Shown here: in pieces, positions 15,016 through 22,768 of the stretch
How the letters are laid out: each line of letters opens with the position of its first letter
How positions within the stretch are numbered: position 1 is the stretch's first letter
Notes under the pieces: generated by a model
Seen by the model: only the letters and a program-made list of their open reading frames with translations
Told to the model about the DNA's origin: nothing
Databases searched by the model: none
Origin: MAG-120531 sp041163765
Lineage (GTDB): Bacteria; Bacteroidota; Bacteroidia; Flavobacteriales; Flavobacteriaceae
DNA: 25,307 nt
NCBI GenBank assembly: GCA_041163765.1
Contig: JBEAQS010000015.1
Location: 1-25,307, forward strand
Reading direction: 5' to 3'
Made by a program: the position numbers and the translations under genes

Positions 15016-17817
15016 ATGTTGCTAAAAATCAAGCCGTTGTGTTTCCTATTTATCCTCTTTCTAGGAATTAATCTTCCCGCACTTGGACAAGAAACACCTC
15101 CATTTCGTTATTACGGAGCGCAAGAGTATCAGGCAGCAGCTCAAAATTGGAAAATAACCAACAATTCAGGTGGTGAAGTGTTTTTTGCCAACAATGAGGG
15201 CGTAGTTCACTTTGACGGTGCCCATTGGCAGACCTTAAAGTCTGTCAATCAAAGTATTGTGCGTTCGGTACATTACGCAAACGACAAACTATATGTCGGT
15301 ATGTACATGGAGTTTGGGTACTACCAAAAAGATGAATTTGGGTCCTGGCAATACACCTCGCTTTCTGAAAATATCAAAAGTAAACTCATTGAAGATGAGC
15401 AGTTTTGGGGTATACTTCCCTTAGGAACACAACTGGTTTTTCAATCTTTAGATCAGCTGATCGTCCATGATCCAGTAAAAAATACCTACCAAACCTTAAC
15501 CCACAAAAATGGAATCACAGGAGCCTGGGCCCCTGCCAACAGTTTATACGTTCAAGACACCAACAAGGATTTATTCCTAGTTGAGGGGGGCCAATGGATC
15601 AAAATTGCCGAGGCAAGCGACCTAGGAAATGCTCTCGTAGTGGGCATGAAAAGAGAGCAAGGCATGGTAACTGTCGTGAATGAATGGGGTGAATTTAGGG
15701 CCTATAACTCTGGAAAGTGGTCAAAGTCGTGGGATACTGGGCTGAGAACGGCTCATGTCTACTCTGCGGTTGTGCTTGCTGATGGAGGCTGGGCACTAGG
15801 GACTATTTCAGACGGGATCAGCGTTTGGGATGCTCAAGGGCGTAAACAATATGAGCTCGGCAGCAGCAACGGAATTAAAAACAATACGGTATTGTCCATT
15901 CATCAAGATGCGCAAGCACACATTTGGTTGGGATTGGACAATGGGATTATCTGCATCAACAACCAAGCCCCCCTGCGCAGCTATGTAGACCAACAAAGTG
16001 AATGGGGAACGATCTATGCGTCAGCTCAATGGAAAGACATCACCTATTTAGGCACGAACGTAGGGCTTTTTTATAGAGATCCTTCCATGCGTCATTTTGC
16101 CCAAGTACCCGGTTCGTCTGGACAGGTTTGGTCGTTGTCTATCCACAAAGACGCCCTGATTATGGGACATCACCTGGGTGCATTTGCCGTAGAGGGAACG
16201 AGACTGATCCCCATCAGCGCGGGTACAGGAGCCTGGACATTTTCCCAAATTCCACAAACCAATAAACTGGTTGTCGGCACCTATAAAGGCCTTGAACTGC
16301 TGGAGTGGAAGGAAAAAAAATGGAATTGGGTGGGTAAAATAGACGGATTTAATCTATCAGCGCGCTACTTGGAAAGTATCGACCAACAAAATTTTTTGGT
16401 CAGCCATGAATACAAGGGAATCTACCGGTTGGTATTGTCTCAGGATTTTCGCAAGGTTTCTCGGGTGGAAAAATTAGATGAACCGGAAAAAGGGGCACAC
16501 TCGGCTTTGGCCACATTTGACGGGGCAGTATGGTACCACGCGCCAAGCGGACTGTGGAAATACGAGGCCAACGAACAAAAATTTACCCGCCAAGATTGGG
16601 CCGATGAACTATTGGGGAATGATCCATATTACTCTGGAAAAATGAGTTCATTGGATGGTGAATCACTTTGGTTATTCAAACAAAATAAGGTGGTGCAGAT
16701 CTTACCCGCGCTGACTAAAGGCACCTATCAAGTGAAAAATTTTCCGGTGGCCATGGAAACCCTAAAACCGATGAGAGGGTTTGAGAATATAGGTCAACTG
16801 AAAGGAGATCGATACCTGGTTGGGGGAGTGAATCAATACATGGTTATTAACAATCAAGCTAAGATATCCAGCTCACCCTCACCCCTAATACAGCGCATAG
16901 ATGGGTTAGACCAAAAAACAGCCGACGTAGTTTCCTTGCCCATAAAAGGAGGTGAGCTTCCCTACCAATACAACACGGTACAAATAACCCTTGGCGCACC
17001 TGCATTTACCGTCTACAAAAAAACACAATACCAGTATCGACTATTGGGGCACCAAGAAGATTGGACTGATTGGACTGACCTAGCCGTGGTCACTTGGGCC
17101 AGTCTTTCCCCTGGAGAATACCAGTTTGAAGTTCGTTCCGGATCATCGGCTGAACAACCTTCTGAAGTGTTAAGCTATCAATTCAAGATTGCCAAACCCT
17201 GGTATTTACATCCCTTGATGTGGTTGATTTATTTAGTAACAAGTCTTGCTGGCATTTGGATCATTCACCGCTCCTACTTGAGGTACTTCAACAGACAAAA
17301 AAACAAAATCATGGAGGAAAACGAGCGAAACAATGAGCTCGATCAACTTCAAATAAAACAACAATTTATCCAAGACAAGAATCAATTCCTAGAGGATCAG
17401 TTCAGCCAAAAGAAAAAAGAACTAGCGAACACCTTACTTCACTTGAACAAAAACGTAGAATTGCTTATCGAGGTAAAAGAACAACTAGCGCAATCCAAAG
17501 ATGGAGGAGAGAACTTTGGAGATCTAATCAAGCGTATTGATGAAAACCTGACGGATGAAGACTCGTGGCAATTACTCGAAGAAGCTTTTAACAACGTAGA
17601 TCAAGAGTTTCTTTCTAAATTAAAAACTGAATTCACCGAACTGAGTCCCAGTGAACTAAAGCTATGTGTCTATCTAAGGCTTAACTTGTCCACCAAAGAA
17701 ATAGCCACATTGCTGAACATCACTCCTAAGAGTGTAGAGATCAAGCGATATCGTTTGCGAAAAAAATTGAATTTAGGCGGTGAAGACCATTTACAAGACT
17801 TTATTCTGGGGTATTAA
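15016..17817 (+). CDS. Membrane-bound one-component regulator: beta-propeller, Y_Y_Y, LuxR-type HTH
   Basis: A 933-residue sensor that joins a periplasmic detector to a cytoplasmic DNA-binding domain in one chain. The start at 15016 was chosen over 14959 because it begins a signal peptide/anchor (MLLKIKPLCFLFILFLGINL). Reg_prop-type propeller repeats fill about 30-640 (NSGGEVFFANNEGVVHFDG, HIWLGLDNGIICINNQ). The Y_Y_Y domain is at about 655-725 (YKKTQYQYRLLGHQEDWTDW, SPGEYQFEVRSGS). A membrane helix lies at about 731-753, then a charged coiled coil at about 760-820. A GerE/LuxR-like HTH closes it at about 876-933 (LSPSELKLCVYLRLNLSTKE, LNITPKSVEIKRYRLRKKLN). There is no His-kinase or receiver domain. 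It sits directly upstream of the GH16 genes and is the likely glycan-responsive regulator of that locus (inference). Confidence 0.9.
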   Translation: MLLKIKPLCFLFILFLGINLPALGQETPPFRYYGAQEYQAAAQNWKITNNSGGEVFFANNEGVVHFDGAHWQTLKSVNQSIVRSVHYANDKLYVGMYMEFGYYQKDEFGSWQYTSLSENIKSKLIEDEQFWGILPLGTQLVFQSLDQLIVHDPVKNTYQTLTHKNGITGAWAPANSLYVQDTNKDLFLVEGGQWIKIAEASDLGNALVVGMKREQGMVTVVNEWGEFRAYNSGKWSKSWDTGLRTAHVYSAVVLADGGWALGTISDGISVWDAQGRKQYELGSSNGIKNNTVLSIHQDAQAHIWLGLDNGIICINNQAPLRSYVDQQSEWGTIYASAQWKDITYLGTNVGLFYRDPSMRHFAQVPGSSGQVWSLSIHKDALIMGHHLGAFAVEGTRLIPISAGTGAWTFSQIPQTNKLVVGTYKGLELLEWKEKKWNWVGKIDGFNLSARYLESIDQQNFLVSHEYKGIYRLVLSQDFRKVSRVEKLDEPEKGAHSALATFDGAVWYHAPSGLWKYEANEQKFTRQDWADELLGNDPYYSGKMSSLDGESLWLFKQNKVVQILPALTKGTYQVKNFPVAMETLKPMRGFENIGQLKGDRYLVGGVNQYMVINNQAKISSSPSPLIQRIDGLDQKTADVVSLPIKGGELPYQYNTVQITLGAPAFTVYKKTQYQYRLLGHQEDWTDWTDLAVVTWASLSPGEYQFEVRSGSSAEQPSEVLSYQFKIAKPWYLHPLMWLIYLVTSLAGIWIIHRSYLRYFNRQKNKIMEENERNNELDQLQIKQQFIQDKNQFLEDQFSQKKKELANTLLHLNKNVELLIEVKEQLAQSKDGGENFGDLIKRIDENLTDEDSWQLLEEAFNNVDQEFLSKLKTEFTELSPSELKLCVYLRLNLSTKEIATLLNITPKSVEIKRYRLRKKLNLGGEDHLQDFILGY

Positions 17818-18009
17818 CGGATAAAAGAGCGATACATACCTCTACAAAAGCACTACAGGAGAATAATGAGGCTTAAATTAATGACATATAATTAATTGAC
17901 TGTGAATTACTTATATTCATTTTATAATTGATGTGTATTTGTAGCTCCTCTACCATTGTATTATTGAATTTTGTTTAAGATTTTAGTGAAAACTTAAAAC
18001 TAAATAAAA

Positions 18010-18600
18010 ATGAAAACAACAAAATTGACATTGATGGCCCTTATGGCTTTGATGATGGGATTCACTTCATGCTCAAGTGATGACGAAACACCGGTAGTTG
18101 AAGAACCAGCACACCCCCTTGTAGGTAGTTGGAAATTAACTGCAGCTCCAGGCTCATTGGGCGTAGGTCCTGCCGCTGGAGATTACAGCTGGTGGTCAAA
18201 CGATGCTCAAGTAGTTACCGACAGAGCTTGTTTGTTTGATGACCTATACGTGTTTGAAGCGGATGGAACATTTAAAAACGTACAAGGCGGAAGTACTTGG
18301 TTAGAAGGATGGCAAGGTGTAGATGCGGACGGATGTGGAACTCCTGTAGCCCCTCACAACGGTGCAACTCCAGGAACATGGGCGGTGACCAACCAAACCT
18401 TGACTATTTCTGGCGCTGGCAGCTACATGGGATTGGCCAAAGTACATAACACAAGTGAGAATGGTGCTCCAACCAACAACACCATCAACTATAGCATGAG
18501 CTTGACCAATAACGACACAACTCTTGAATTGACCATTTCTGGTTGGCATCCTGAGGTAACTGCTGCAACTTGGTTCTTCAGATTTACCAAGCAGTCTTAA
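18010..18600 (+). CDS. Surface lipoprotein of the laminarin-locus type (lipocalin-like)
   Basis: 196 residues; signal peptide with lipid Cys21 (GFTSCSSDDE), followed by acidic residues typical of the Bacteroidota surface-lipoprotein export signal. The mature part is one beta-rich domain: LVGSWKLTAAPGSLGVGPAA, DYSWWSNDAQVVTDRACLFD, DLYVFEADGTFKNV, GWQGVDADGCGTPVAPHNG, LTISGAGSYMGLAKV, and a final TWFFRFTKQS. I recall this domain, alone or fused to GH16, beside laminarinases in marine Flavobacteriia; the name of the family is not certain. A role in binding beta-glucan is an inference. First gene after the regulator (192-bp gap, the largest in the window, with no clear promoter box) and 15 bp before the first GH16 gene. 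Confidence 0.78.
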   Translation: MKTTKLTLMALMALMMGFTSCSSDDETPVVEEPAHPLVGSWKLTAAPGSLGVGPAAGDYSWWSNDAQVVTDRACLFDDLYVFEADGTFKNVQGGSTWLEGWQGVDADGCGTPVAPHNGATPGTWAVTNQTLTISGAGSYMGLAKVHNTSENGAPTNNTINYSMSLTNNDTTLELTISGWHPEVTAATWFFRFTKQS

Positions 18601-18615
18601 TTAATACCTTTCCCT

Positions 18616-19458
18616 ATGCCTAGAGCCCTATTGTCCGCCGCGTTTCTTCTCTCTATCCTGTTTATATCCTGTTCCAAAGACGGTGAAGATGTGGTTGAGG
18701 GGCCAGCAGCACCAGTAGCTGAAACACTCAGCGAAGCTGATCGCGTTGGCTTGGTGTGGTCCGATGAATTTGATTCAGGAACCGCTCCAAATGCTGCCAA
18801 CTGGACTTATGAAATCGGAGATGGTAGCGCTCAAGGCATCCCGGGATGGGGTAATGGAGAACAACAATTCTATACCAACAGACCGGAAAACGTCAGTGTG
18901 GCCAATGGTTTTTTAACCATCACGGCTCGCGGAGAAAACTATTCTGGCAAAAATTACACTTCTGCCCGAATCAAAACACAAGAAAAATTCAGCTTTAAGT
19001 ATGGCCGTATGGTTGTACGGGCAAAACTGCCTAGCAAATCAGGCACATGGCCTGCGGTATGGCTTTTGGGTAATTCTATAACCCAGGTGGGCTGGCCGCG
19101 TTGTGGCGAGATCGATGTGATCGAGCAACGAGGTTCAGACAAAACAAAAATTATGGGCGCTGTGCACTGGTTCGATCAAGGAACCAATGCCAATGCCAAA
19201 TACGACAAAGAAGTTACTGTAGCAGGATTGACTACAGAATTTAAAAAATATACGTTTGAATGGACCCCTACTGTGGTGCGCTATTTTGTGGACAACACAA
19301 AATACTTTGAAATGACCATCAATGAAAGTATGCCCTTCAACGATCCATTCTTTATAGTGACCAATATCGCTATGGGAGGTACTTTAGGAGGACCTATTCC
19401 TGGTGGGTTTTCCACAGATAAATTGATGATCGATTATATACGCGTTTATGAAAACTAA
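18616..19458 (+). CDS. GH16 family endo-beta-1,3-glucanase (laminarinase-type) lipoprotein, copy 1
   Basis: A 280-residue glycoside hydrolase with a jelly-roll fold and retaining mechanism. Lipoprotein signal with lipid Cys19 (LFISCSKDGED); Lys/Asp after the Cys suggests surface exposure. Catalytic motif WPRCGEIDVIEQRG: E165 nucleophile, D167, E170 acid/base. Other GH16 laminarinase signatures are LVWSDEFDSG, WGNGEQQFYTNRPENVSV, YTSARIKTQ, FKYGRMVVRAKLPSKSGTWP and NIAMGGTLGG. The C-terminus IDYIRVYEN is the typical end of a stand-alone catalytic domain; no carbohydrate-binding module is attached. The stop overlaps the start of the second GH16 gene by 11 bp, so translation is probably coupled. 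Likely substrate is laminarin or another mixed beta-glucan. Confidence 0.95.
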   Translation: MPRALLSAAFLLSILFISCSKDGEDVVEGPAAPVAETLSEADRVGLVWSDEFDSGTAPNAANWTYEIGDGSAQGIPGWGNGEQQFYTNRPENVSVANGFLTITARGENYSGKNYTSARIKTQEKFSFKYGRMVVRAKLPSKSGTWPAVWLLGNSITQVGWPRCGEIDVIEQRGSDKTKIMGAVHWFDQGTNANAKYDKEVTVAGLTTEFKKYTFEWTPTVVRYFVDNTKYFEMTINESMPFNDPFFIVTNIAMGGTLGGPIPGGFSTDKLMIDYIRVYEN

Positions 19459-20275
19459 ACTAATGAGCCTTGGGGCTATCGCGTTCAGCGCCATGTTATT
19501 CACCGGATGTGTGAATCAAAACGAAAAAGAAAACACCGAAGTTCCCGAAGGGTATACCCTCTTGTGGGCTGATGAGTTTGAAGGAACTGGTCTACCGGAT
19601 ACCGAAAAATGGTTTTTTGAGACCGTGGCTCCGGAAAACGGAAGCTGGTATAATGGTGAGCTACAACACTACACCCAACGCACTGAAAATTCATACGTCA
19701 GTGATGGAACACTAAAAATTGTTGCCAAAAAAGAAGAATACAACTCAACAGGCACCACAAAATCTTACACCTCAGCACGCATGAACAGCAAGCTGAAATT
19801 CACCTACGGAAAAGTGGAGGTTCGCGCCAAATTACCACGTGCAGCAGGCACCTGGCCAGCAATCTGGTCTTTGGGAAGTAATTTAGAGCAGGTAGGATGG
19901 CCTGCTTGCGGAGAAATCGACATTATGGAACAGCTTTTTGAAAACCACCTTATGGTTCAAAGTGCGATTCACGTCCCTGCTCGCTATGGAAATGACCCTG
20001 CATTGAAACAGGTAAATGTCAGTGATGTGACAGAAAACTTCCACGTATATGGGATGATTTGGACTCCAGAAAAAATTGATTTCACTGTAGATGACAACGT
20101 ATTTTTCACCTACAACCCTGAAGATAAAAACGAAGCCAATTGGCCGTTTAACAAGGATCAATTTCTACTGCTCAACGTAGCTATGGGTGGAAATCTTGGC
20201 GGATCTGTTGATCCCAACTTTACCCAAGACCAAATGGAAGTGGATTACGTGCGCGTATATCAACTGACCAAGTAA
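19448..20275 (+). CDS. GH16 family endo-beta-1,3-glucanase (laminarinase-type) lipoprotein, copy 2
   Basis: A 275-residue paralogue of the preceding GH16 enzyme with the same domain plan. Lipoprotein signal MKTKLMSLGAIAFSAMLFTG with lipid Cys21; the residues after it (VNQNEKE) fit the surface-export signal less well, so this copy may face the periplasm (inference). Catalytic motif WPACGEIDIMEQ: E156 nucleophile, D158, E161 acid/base. Other signatures: LLWADEFEG, YNGELQHYTQRTENSYVSDG, YTSARMNSKLKFTYGKVEVR, NVAMGGNLGG, VDYVRVYQLTK. Start chosen for its positively charged MKTK; the next Met (19463) lacks it. The two copies probably arose by tandem duplication and have diverged in their loops. 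Confidence 0.95.
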   Translation: MKTKLMSLGAIAFSAMLFTGCVNQNEKENTEVPEGYTLLWADEFEGTGLPDTEKWFFETVAPENGSWYNGELQHYTQRTENSYVSDGTLKIVAKKEEYNSTGTTKSYTSARMNSKLKFTYGKVEVRAKLPRAAGTWPAIWSLGSNLEQVGWPACGEIDIMEQLFENHLMVQSAIHVPARYGNDPALKQVNVSDVTENFHVYGMIWTPEKIDFTVDDNVFFTYNPEDKNEANWPFNKDQFLLLNVAMGGNLGGSVDPNFTQDQMEVDYVRVYQLTK

Positions 20276-20285
20276 GCCCAGTTAA

Positions 20286-21242
20286 TCACTTCTGAAGGCT
20301 ATTCAGAAACATTAAAGTCCTTTGGAGCAACTCAGGATGAATGGGCCTCAACGGGTCTGTATATGACTTTACGTTGTCCTGAACATCGCCCTCGATCACT
20401 TGTTTCAATACATGATTCATCCCTGTGATTGATGCCAAAACAGATAACTTATTGGCTTGAGCAAGTATTTCAGCATCTTCCATCGTTACTTGAAGATCTT
20501 GATCGCCTTGTGTAACTAAGACTGGCACTTCCAAACGTGCTAATTCGTCTGCTGGATCAAGAGCAAACCAGGAAATCAAATACGGCTGAACTGAAGGTCG
20601 AAAAAGAGTCCAAAGCCAAGGCGATACCTCAGGGACCTGCTTGCCTTGAACCAAGGAATCCAATACGGGAAATGCCCATTCTTGAACTTCCTTGGGCTGA
20701 TTCATCAATTGGCTTCTGATTACCTCAGCAGCTGGTCTTCCAGCTCCCGATAAACTCAAAACTCCAATAACCCCGCTGAGTTGTTGGGCAGCAAGTGCCG
20801 CAATCAACGCGCCCTCACTGTGACCCGCCAACACCAAATTTGAGTACCCATGAGCTTGCAACTCATGGCCCCAAGCTACAGCATCAGCAACAAAATCGGT
20901 AAAACGAATGTCGGCCTCTTGAACCGCCGCTGCGGCAGAAGCACCTACACCTCTTTTGTCGATTCTCAACACAGAAAATCCAGCCTCAGACCATCCCTCT
21001 GCCAAAAACCGCAAACTGTTGTTTTGCATCATCGCTTGATTTCCATCTCGATCTGTAGGGCCTGAACCCGCGATTAACAATACAGCTGTATCGGTTGAAA
21101 TAGGCTGGTGAGGAATGGTTAACATTCCACCTAAAGGACCCATTTGCCATTCTTGTTCGGTAAAATTTTTGGGTAAATCCTGGGCATAAACCCAGGAACT
21201 CAACAACAAAAAAACCCATAGGGAGCTCAGTATACGGTTCAT
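20286..21242 (-). CDS. Secreted alpha/beta hydrolase (esterase/acyl-hydrolase type)
   Basis: A 318-residue hydrolase exported by a signal peptide (MNRILSSLWVFLLLSSWVYA). Alpha/beta-fold landmarks: oxyanion region LLIAGSGPTDRDGN, strand VLRIDKRGVGAS, nucleophile elbow LAGHSEG with S142, acid strand VLVTQGDQDLQV, and a C-terminal histidine in TGMNHVLKQV. This pattern fits the secreted S9/DUF3887-neighbour group of esterases and peptidases; the substrate cannot be assigned. ATG at 21242 preferred; a GTG one codon upstream is in frame. Converges on the second GH16 gene with 10 bp between stops. A link to the glucan locus is not shown. Confidence 0.88.
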   Translation of the reverse strand: MNRILSSLWVFLLLSSWVYAQDLPKNFTEQEWQMGPLGGMLTIPHQPISTDTAVLLIAGSGPTDRDGNQAMMQNNSLRFLAEGWSEAGFSVLRIDKRGVGASAAAAVQEADIRFTDFVADAVAWGHELQAHGYSNLVLAGHSEGALIAALAAQQLSGVIGVLSLSGAGRPAAEVIRSQLMNQPKEVQEWAFPVLDSLVQGKQVPEVSPWLWTLFRPSVQPYLISWFALDPADELARLEVPVLVTQGDQDLQVTMEDAEILAQANKLSVLASITGMNHVLKQVIEGDVQDNVKSYTDPLRPIHPELLQRTLMFLNSLQK

Positions 21243-21299
21243 CACAATTTTTTGACAAGAAAGATACGAAATAGACCCACCCAGAAGTCGATTACCCGC

Positions 21300-21328
21300 T
21301 TTGCCAAGCCGTAATTTGACTATTTTTG
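21300..21328 (+). promoter_or_regulatory. Promoter of tRNA-Arg and the downstream oxygenase
   Basis: TTTG at 21300-21303 and TATTTTTG at 21321-21328 are separated by 17 bases, matching the flavobacterial TTG/TAnnTTTG arrangement. The box ends 8 bases before the first base of the tRNA, as expected for a tRNA promoter with little or no 5' trailer. It is the best two-part promoter match in the window. Confidence 0.6.
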
Positions 21329-21336
21329 CCCTCCCA

Positions 21337-21408
21337 GGCCCTATAGTTCAACGGATAGAACGAGCGTTTCCTAAACGCTAAATCCAAGTTCGATTCTTGG
21401 TGGGGCCA
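21337..21408 (+). tRNA. tRNA-Arg, anticodon CCU
   Basis: A 72-base cloverleaf read by hand. Acceptor stem GGCCCTA pairs with TGGGGCC (one T-G pair), followed by discriminator A at 21408. D-arm GTTC/GAAC with loop AACGGATA. Anticodon stem AGCGT/ACGCT with loop TTCCTAA, giving anticodon CCT (decodes AGG). Variable region AAAT. T-arm CCAAG/CTTGG with loop TTCGATT. The CCA end is not encoded (next bases are CGA), so it must be added after cleavage by RNase Z. All stems are fully paired. Confidence 0.97.
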
Positions 21409-21410
21409 CG

Positions 21411-22040
21411 ATGCAACCGTATTATAGCGCTGAACAATGGGCCTGTTGGCTCGATCAGCTCGCAGATGACTCTTTAGTGGTGATGGAGGATTTCCTCCCC
21501 GCCTCGATATTGACTTTGGTTGATGATTTTTTTGCCGTTCAGTTGGCAGAAGGTGCATTGGCCCCAGCCAAAATTGGAACAGCCTTTGAAAAGCAGAGAC
21601 AAGCTGAAATTCGTTCGGACTTCATCTGCTGGATCGATCAAGGGCAACACCCTCAACTCAATCCATTTTTTCAATTGATCGAGGAACTAAAAGGCTTGGT
21701 CGCCCAGGAACTTTTTCTATCGCTTGAAGGGTTTGAGTTTCACCTAGCTCAATATCCTCCAGGAGGGTTTTACAAGCCCCACTTAGATCAATTTAAAGCG
21801 CGTAACAACCGCATGCTTTCCTTAGTCATTTACCTGAATCGGCATTGGATTCCAGAGCACGGCGGACAGTTGCGGATTCACGAGCCTGTAATTAAAGACA
21901 TTGAACCCATTTTTAACAGAGCTGTTTTGTTTCGTTCTGACTTGGTGTTGCACGAGGTGCTTCCGGCGCATCAAACCAGAAAATCATTGACAGGATGGCT
22001 GCTAAAACGCCCCTCAGGCGTCGGGCTTTTTGGGGTCTAG
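21411..22040 (+). CDS. 2-oxoglutarate/Fe(II) oxygenase, EGLN/PHD-like prolyl hydroxylase type
   Basis: A 209-residue Fe(II)/2OG-dependent oxygenase of the SM-20/EGLN group. Iron ligands H124-x-D126 (FYKPHLDQF) and H181 (LVLHEVLPAH); R190 in HQTRKSLTGWLLKR binds the 2OG carboxylate. EIRSDFICWID (about 65-75) resembles the IRGDxIxWI motif of animal PHD enzymes and the bacterial prolyl hydroxylases, one of which (Pseudomonas) acts on EF-Tu. Soluble, with no signal peptide. The ATG starts 2 bases after the tRNA-Arg discriminator base, with no ribosome-binding site and no separate promoter. Conserved-looking sequence (LADDSLVVMEDFLP) before the next Met argues for this start. The substrate here is not known; EF-Tu or another translation factor is a reasonable guess. 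Confidence 0.88.
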   Translation: MQPYYSAEQWACWLDQLADDSLVVMEDFLPASILTLVDDFFAVQLAEGALAPAKIGTAFEKQRQAEIRSDFICWIDQGQHPQLNPFFQLIEELKGLVAQELFLSLEGFEFHLAQYPPGGFYKPHLDQFKARNNRMLSLVIYLNRHWIPEHGGQLRIHEPVIKDIEPIFNRAVLFRSDLVLHEVLPAHQTRKSLTGWLLKRPSGVGLFGV

Positions 22041-22075
22041 TTGATTTGTTTATCTTTAGGAAAATTACCTTCCCC

Positions 22076-22768
22076 ATGAAACATTGGATCATTTTCGCAC
22101 TGGCCTTCGTCTTGGTGCAATGCGGACCCACTTACACCTACAGAGCTCATAAAAATGATTTTGCCCAAGAAGTAGAACAACTTGCTGAACGAGACAAAAC
22201 TCTTTCCCAGAAGGATTACCTATTATTTGTCGGCAGTTCCAGCATCAGACTTTGGGATGATATGGAATCGGACATGAAGCCATATAACACCGTTAAACGG
22301 GGATATGGAGGAGCGCACTTCTACGACTTAATTCACCACACCGAAACCTTAATCGCCCCCCATAAAAATGCTCGGGCGATACTTTGTTTTGTGGCCAATG
22401 ACATCGAACATCCCTGGGGGGACCCTAAACCCAAAATGACTCCTGAAAAAGTGTTGCGTTTAGCCCAAAAATTCTCCGATCAAGTCGAAAAAATTCACCC
22501 CAACACGCCCTTGTACTTTATTGAAATCACGCCATCACCCAGCAGATGGACACTTTGGCCAGAAATAAGCCAGGCCAATGACTTGATTCAATCTTGGGCC
22601 GAGAAAACGCCCAATCGTTTCTTTATCCCCACCCGTCAGGCGGTATTAGGAGCTGATGGACTACCGCAAAATCACTTGTTTGTCGAGGATGGACTTCACT
22701 TGTCCAGGGCTGGATACCAGCTATGGGCAGAACAGATAATAACTGGTCTAAGGCAAAGCAAAAACTAG
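22076..22768 (+). CDS. SGNH/GDSL-family hydrolase lipoprotein
   Basis: A 230-residue esterase-type hydrolase. The start at 22076 gives a lipoprotein signal (MKHWIIFALAFVLVQC, lipid Cys16); the frame itself opens at 21995, inside the oxygenase gene. SGNH blocks: I, FVGSSSIRLWDD (catalytic Ser within 54-56); II, GYGGAHFYDL with the oxyanion Gly; III, CFVANDIEHPWG with the Asn; V, D205-G-L-H208 in FVEDGLHLSRAGYQLW, giving the Asp-x-x-His pair. This is the sub-type that reads GSSSI in place of GDSL. It acts on an ester or acetyl group, perhaps on glycans, but the substrate is unknown. It begins 35 bp after the oxygenase stop and may share its transcript. The stop codon overlaps the converging gene within CTAG. 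Confidence 0.9.
   Translation: MKHWIIFALAFVLVQCGPTYTYRAHKNDFAQEVEQLAERDKTLSQKDYLLFVGSSSIRLWDDMESDMKPYNTVKRGYGGAHFYDLIHHTETLIAPHKNARAILCFVANDIEHPWGDPKPKMTPEKVLRLAQKFSDQVEKIHPNTPLYFIEITPSPSRWTLWPEISQANDLIQSWAEKTPNRFFIPTRQAVLGADGLPQNHLFVEDGLHLSRAGYQLWAEQIITGLRQSKN

Noticed and set aside
17818..18009. A promoter for the lipoprotein/GH16 genes at TGTATTTG (17934-17941)
   Set aside because: The second base departs from TAnnTTTG and no TTG box lies 17-23 bases upstream, so it was not listed.
21337..21408. tRNA-Arg as an integration (att) site of a mobile element
   Set aside because: I saw no repeat of the tRNA 3' end elsewhere in the window and no integrase gene; flanking genes look native.
21292..21558. 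Leftward 88-codon ORF across the tRNA-Arg gene
   Set aside because: It is the antisense translation of the tRNA; the peptide stretch around WPHQESNLDLAFRKRS is a well-known artefact of such reads.
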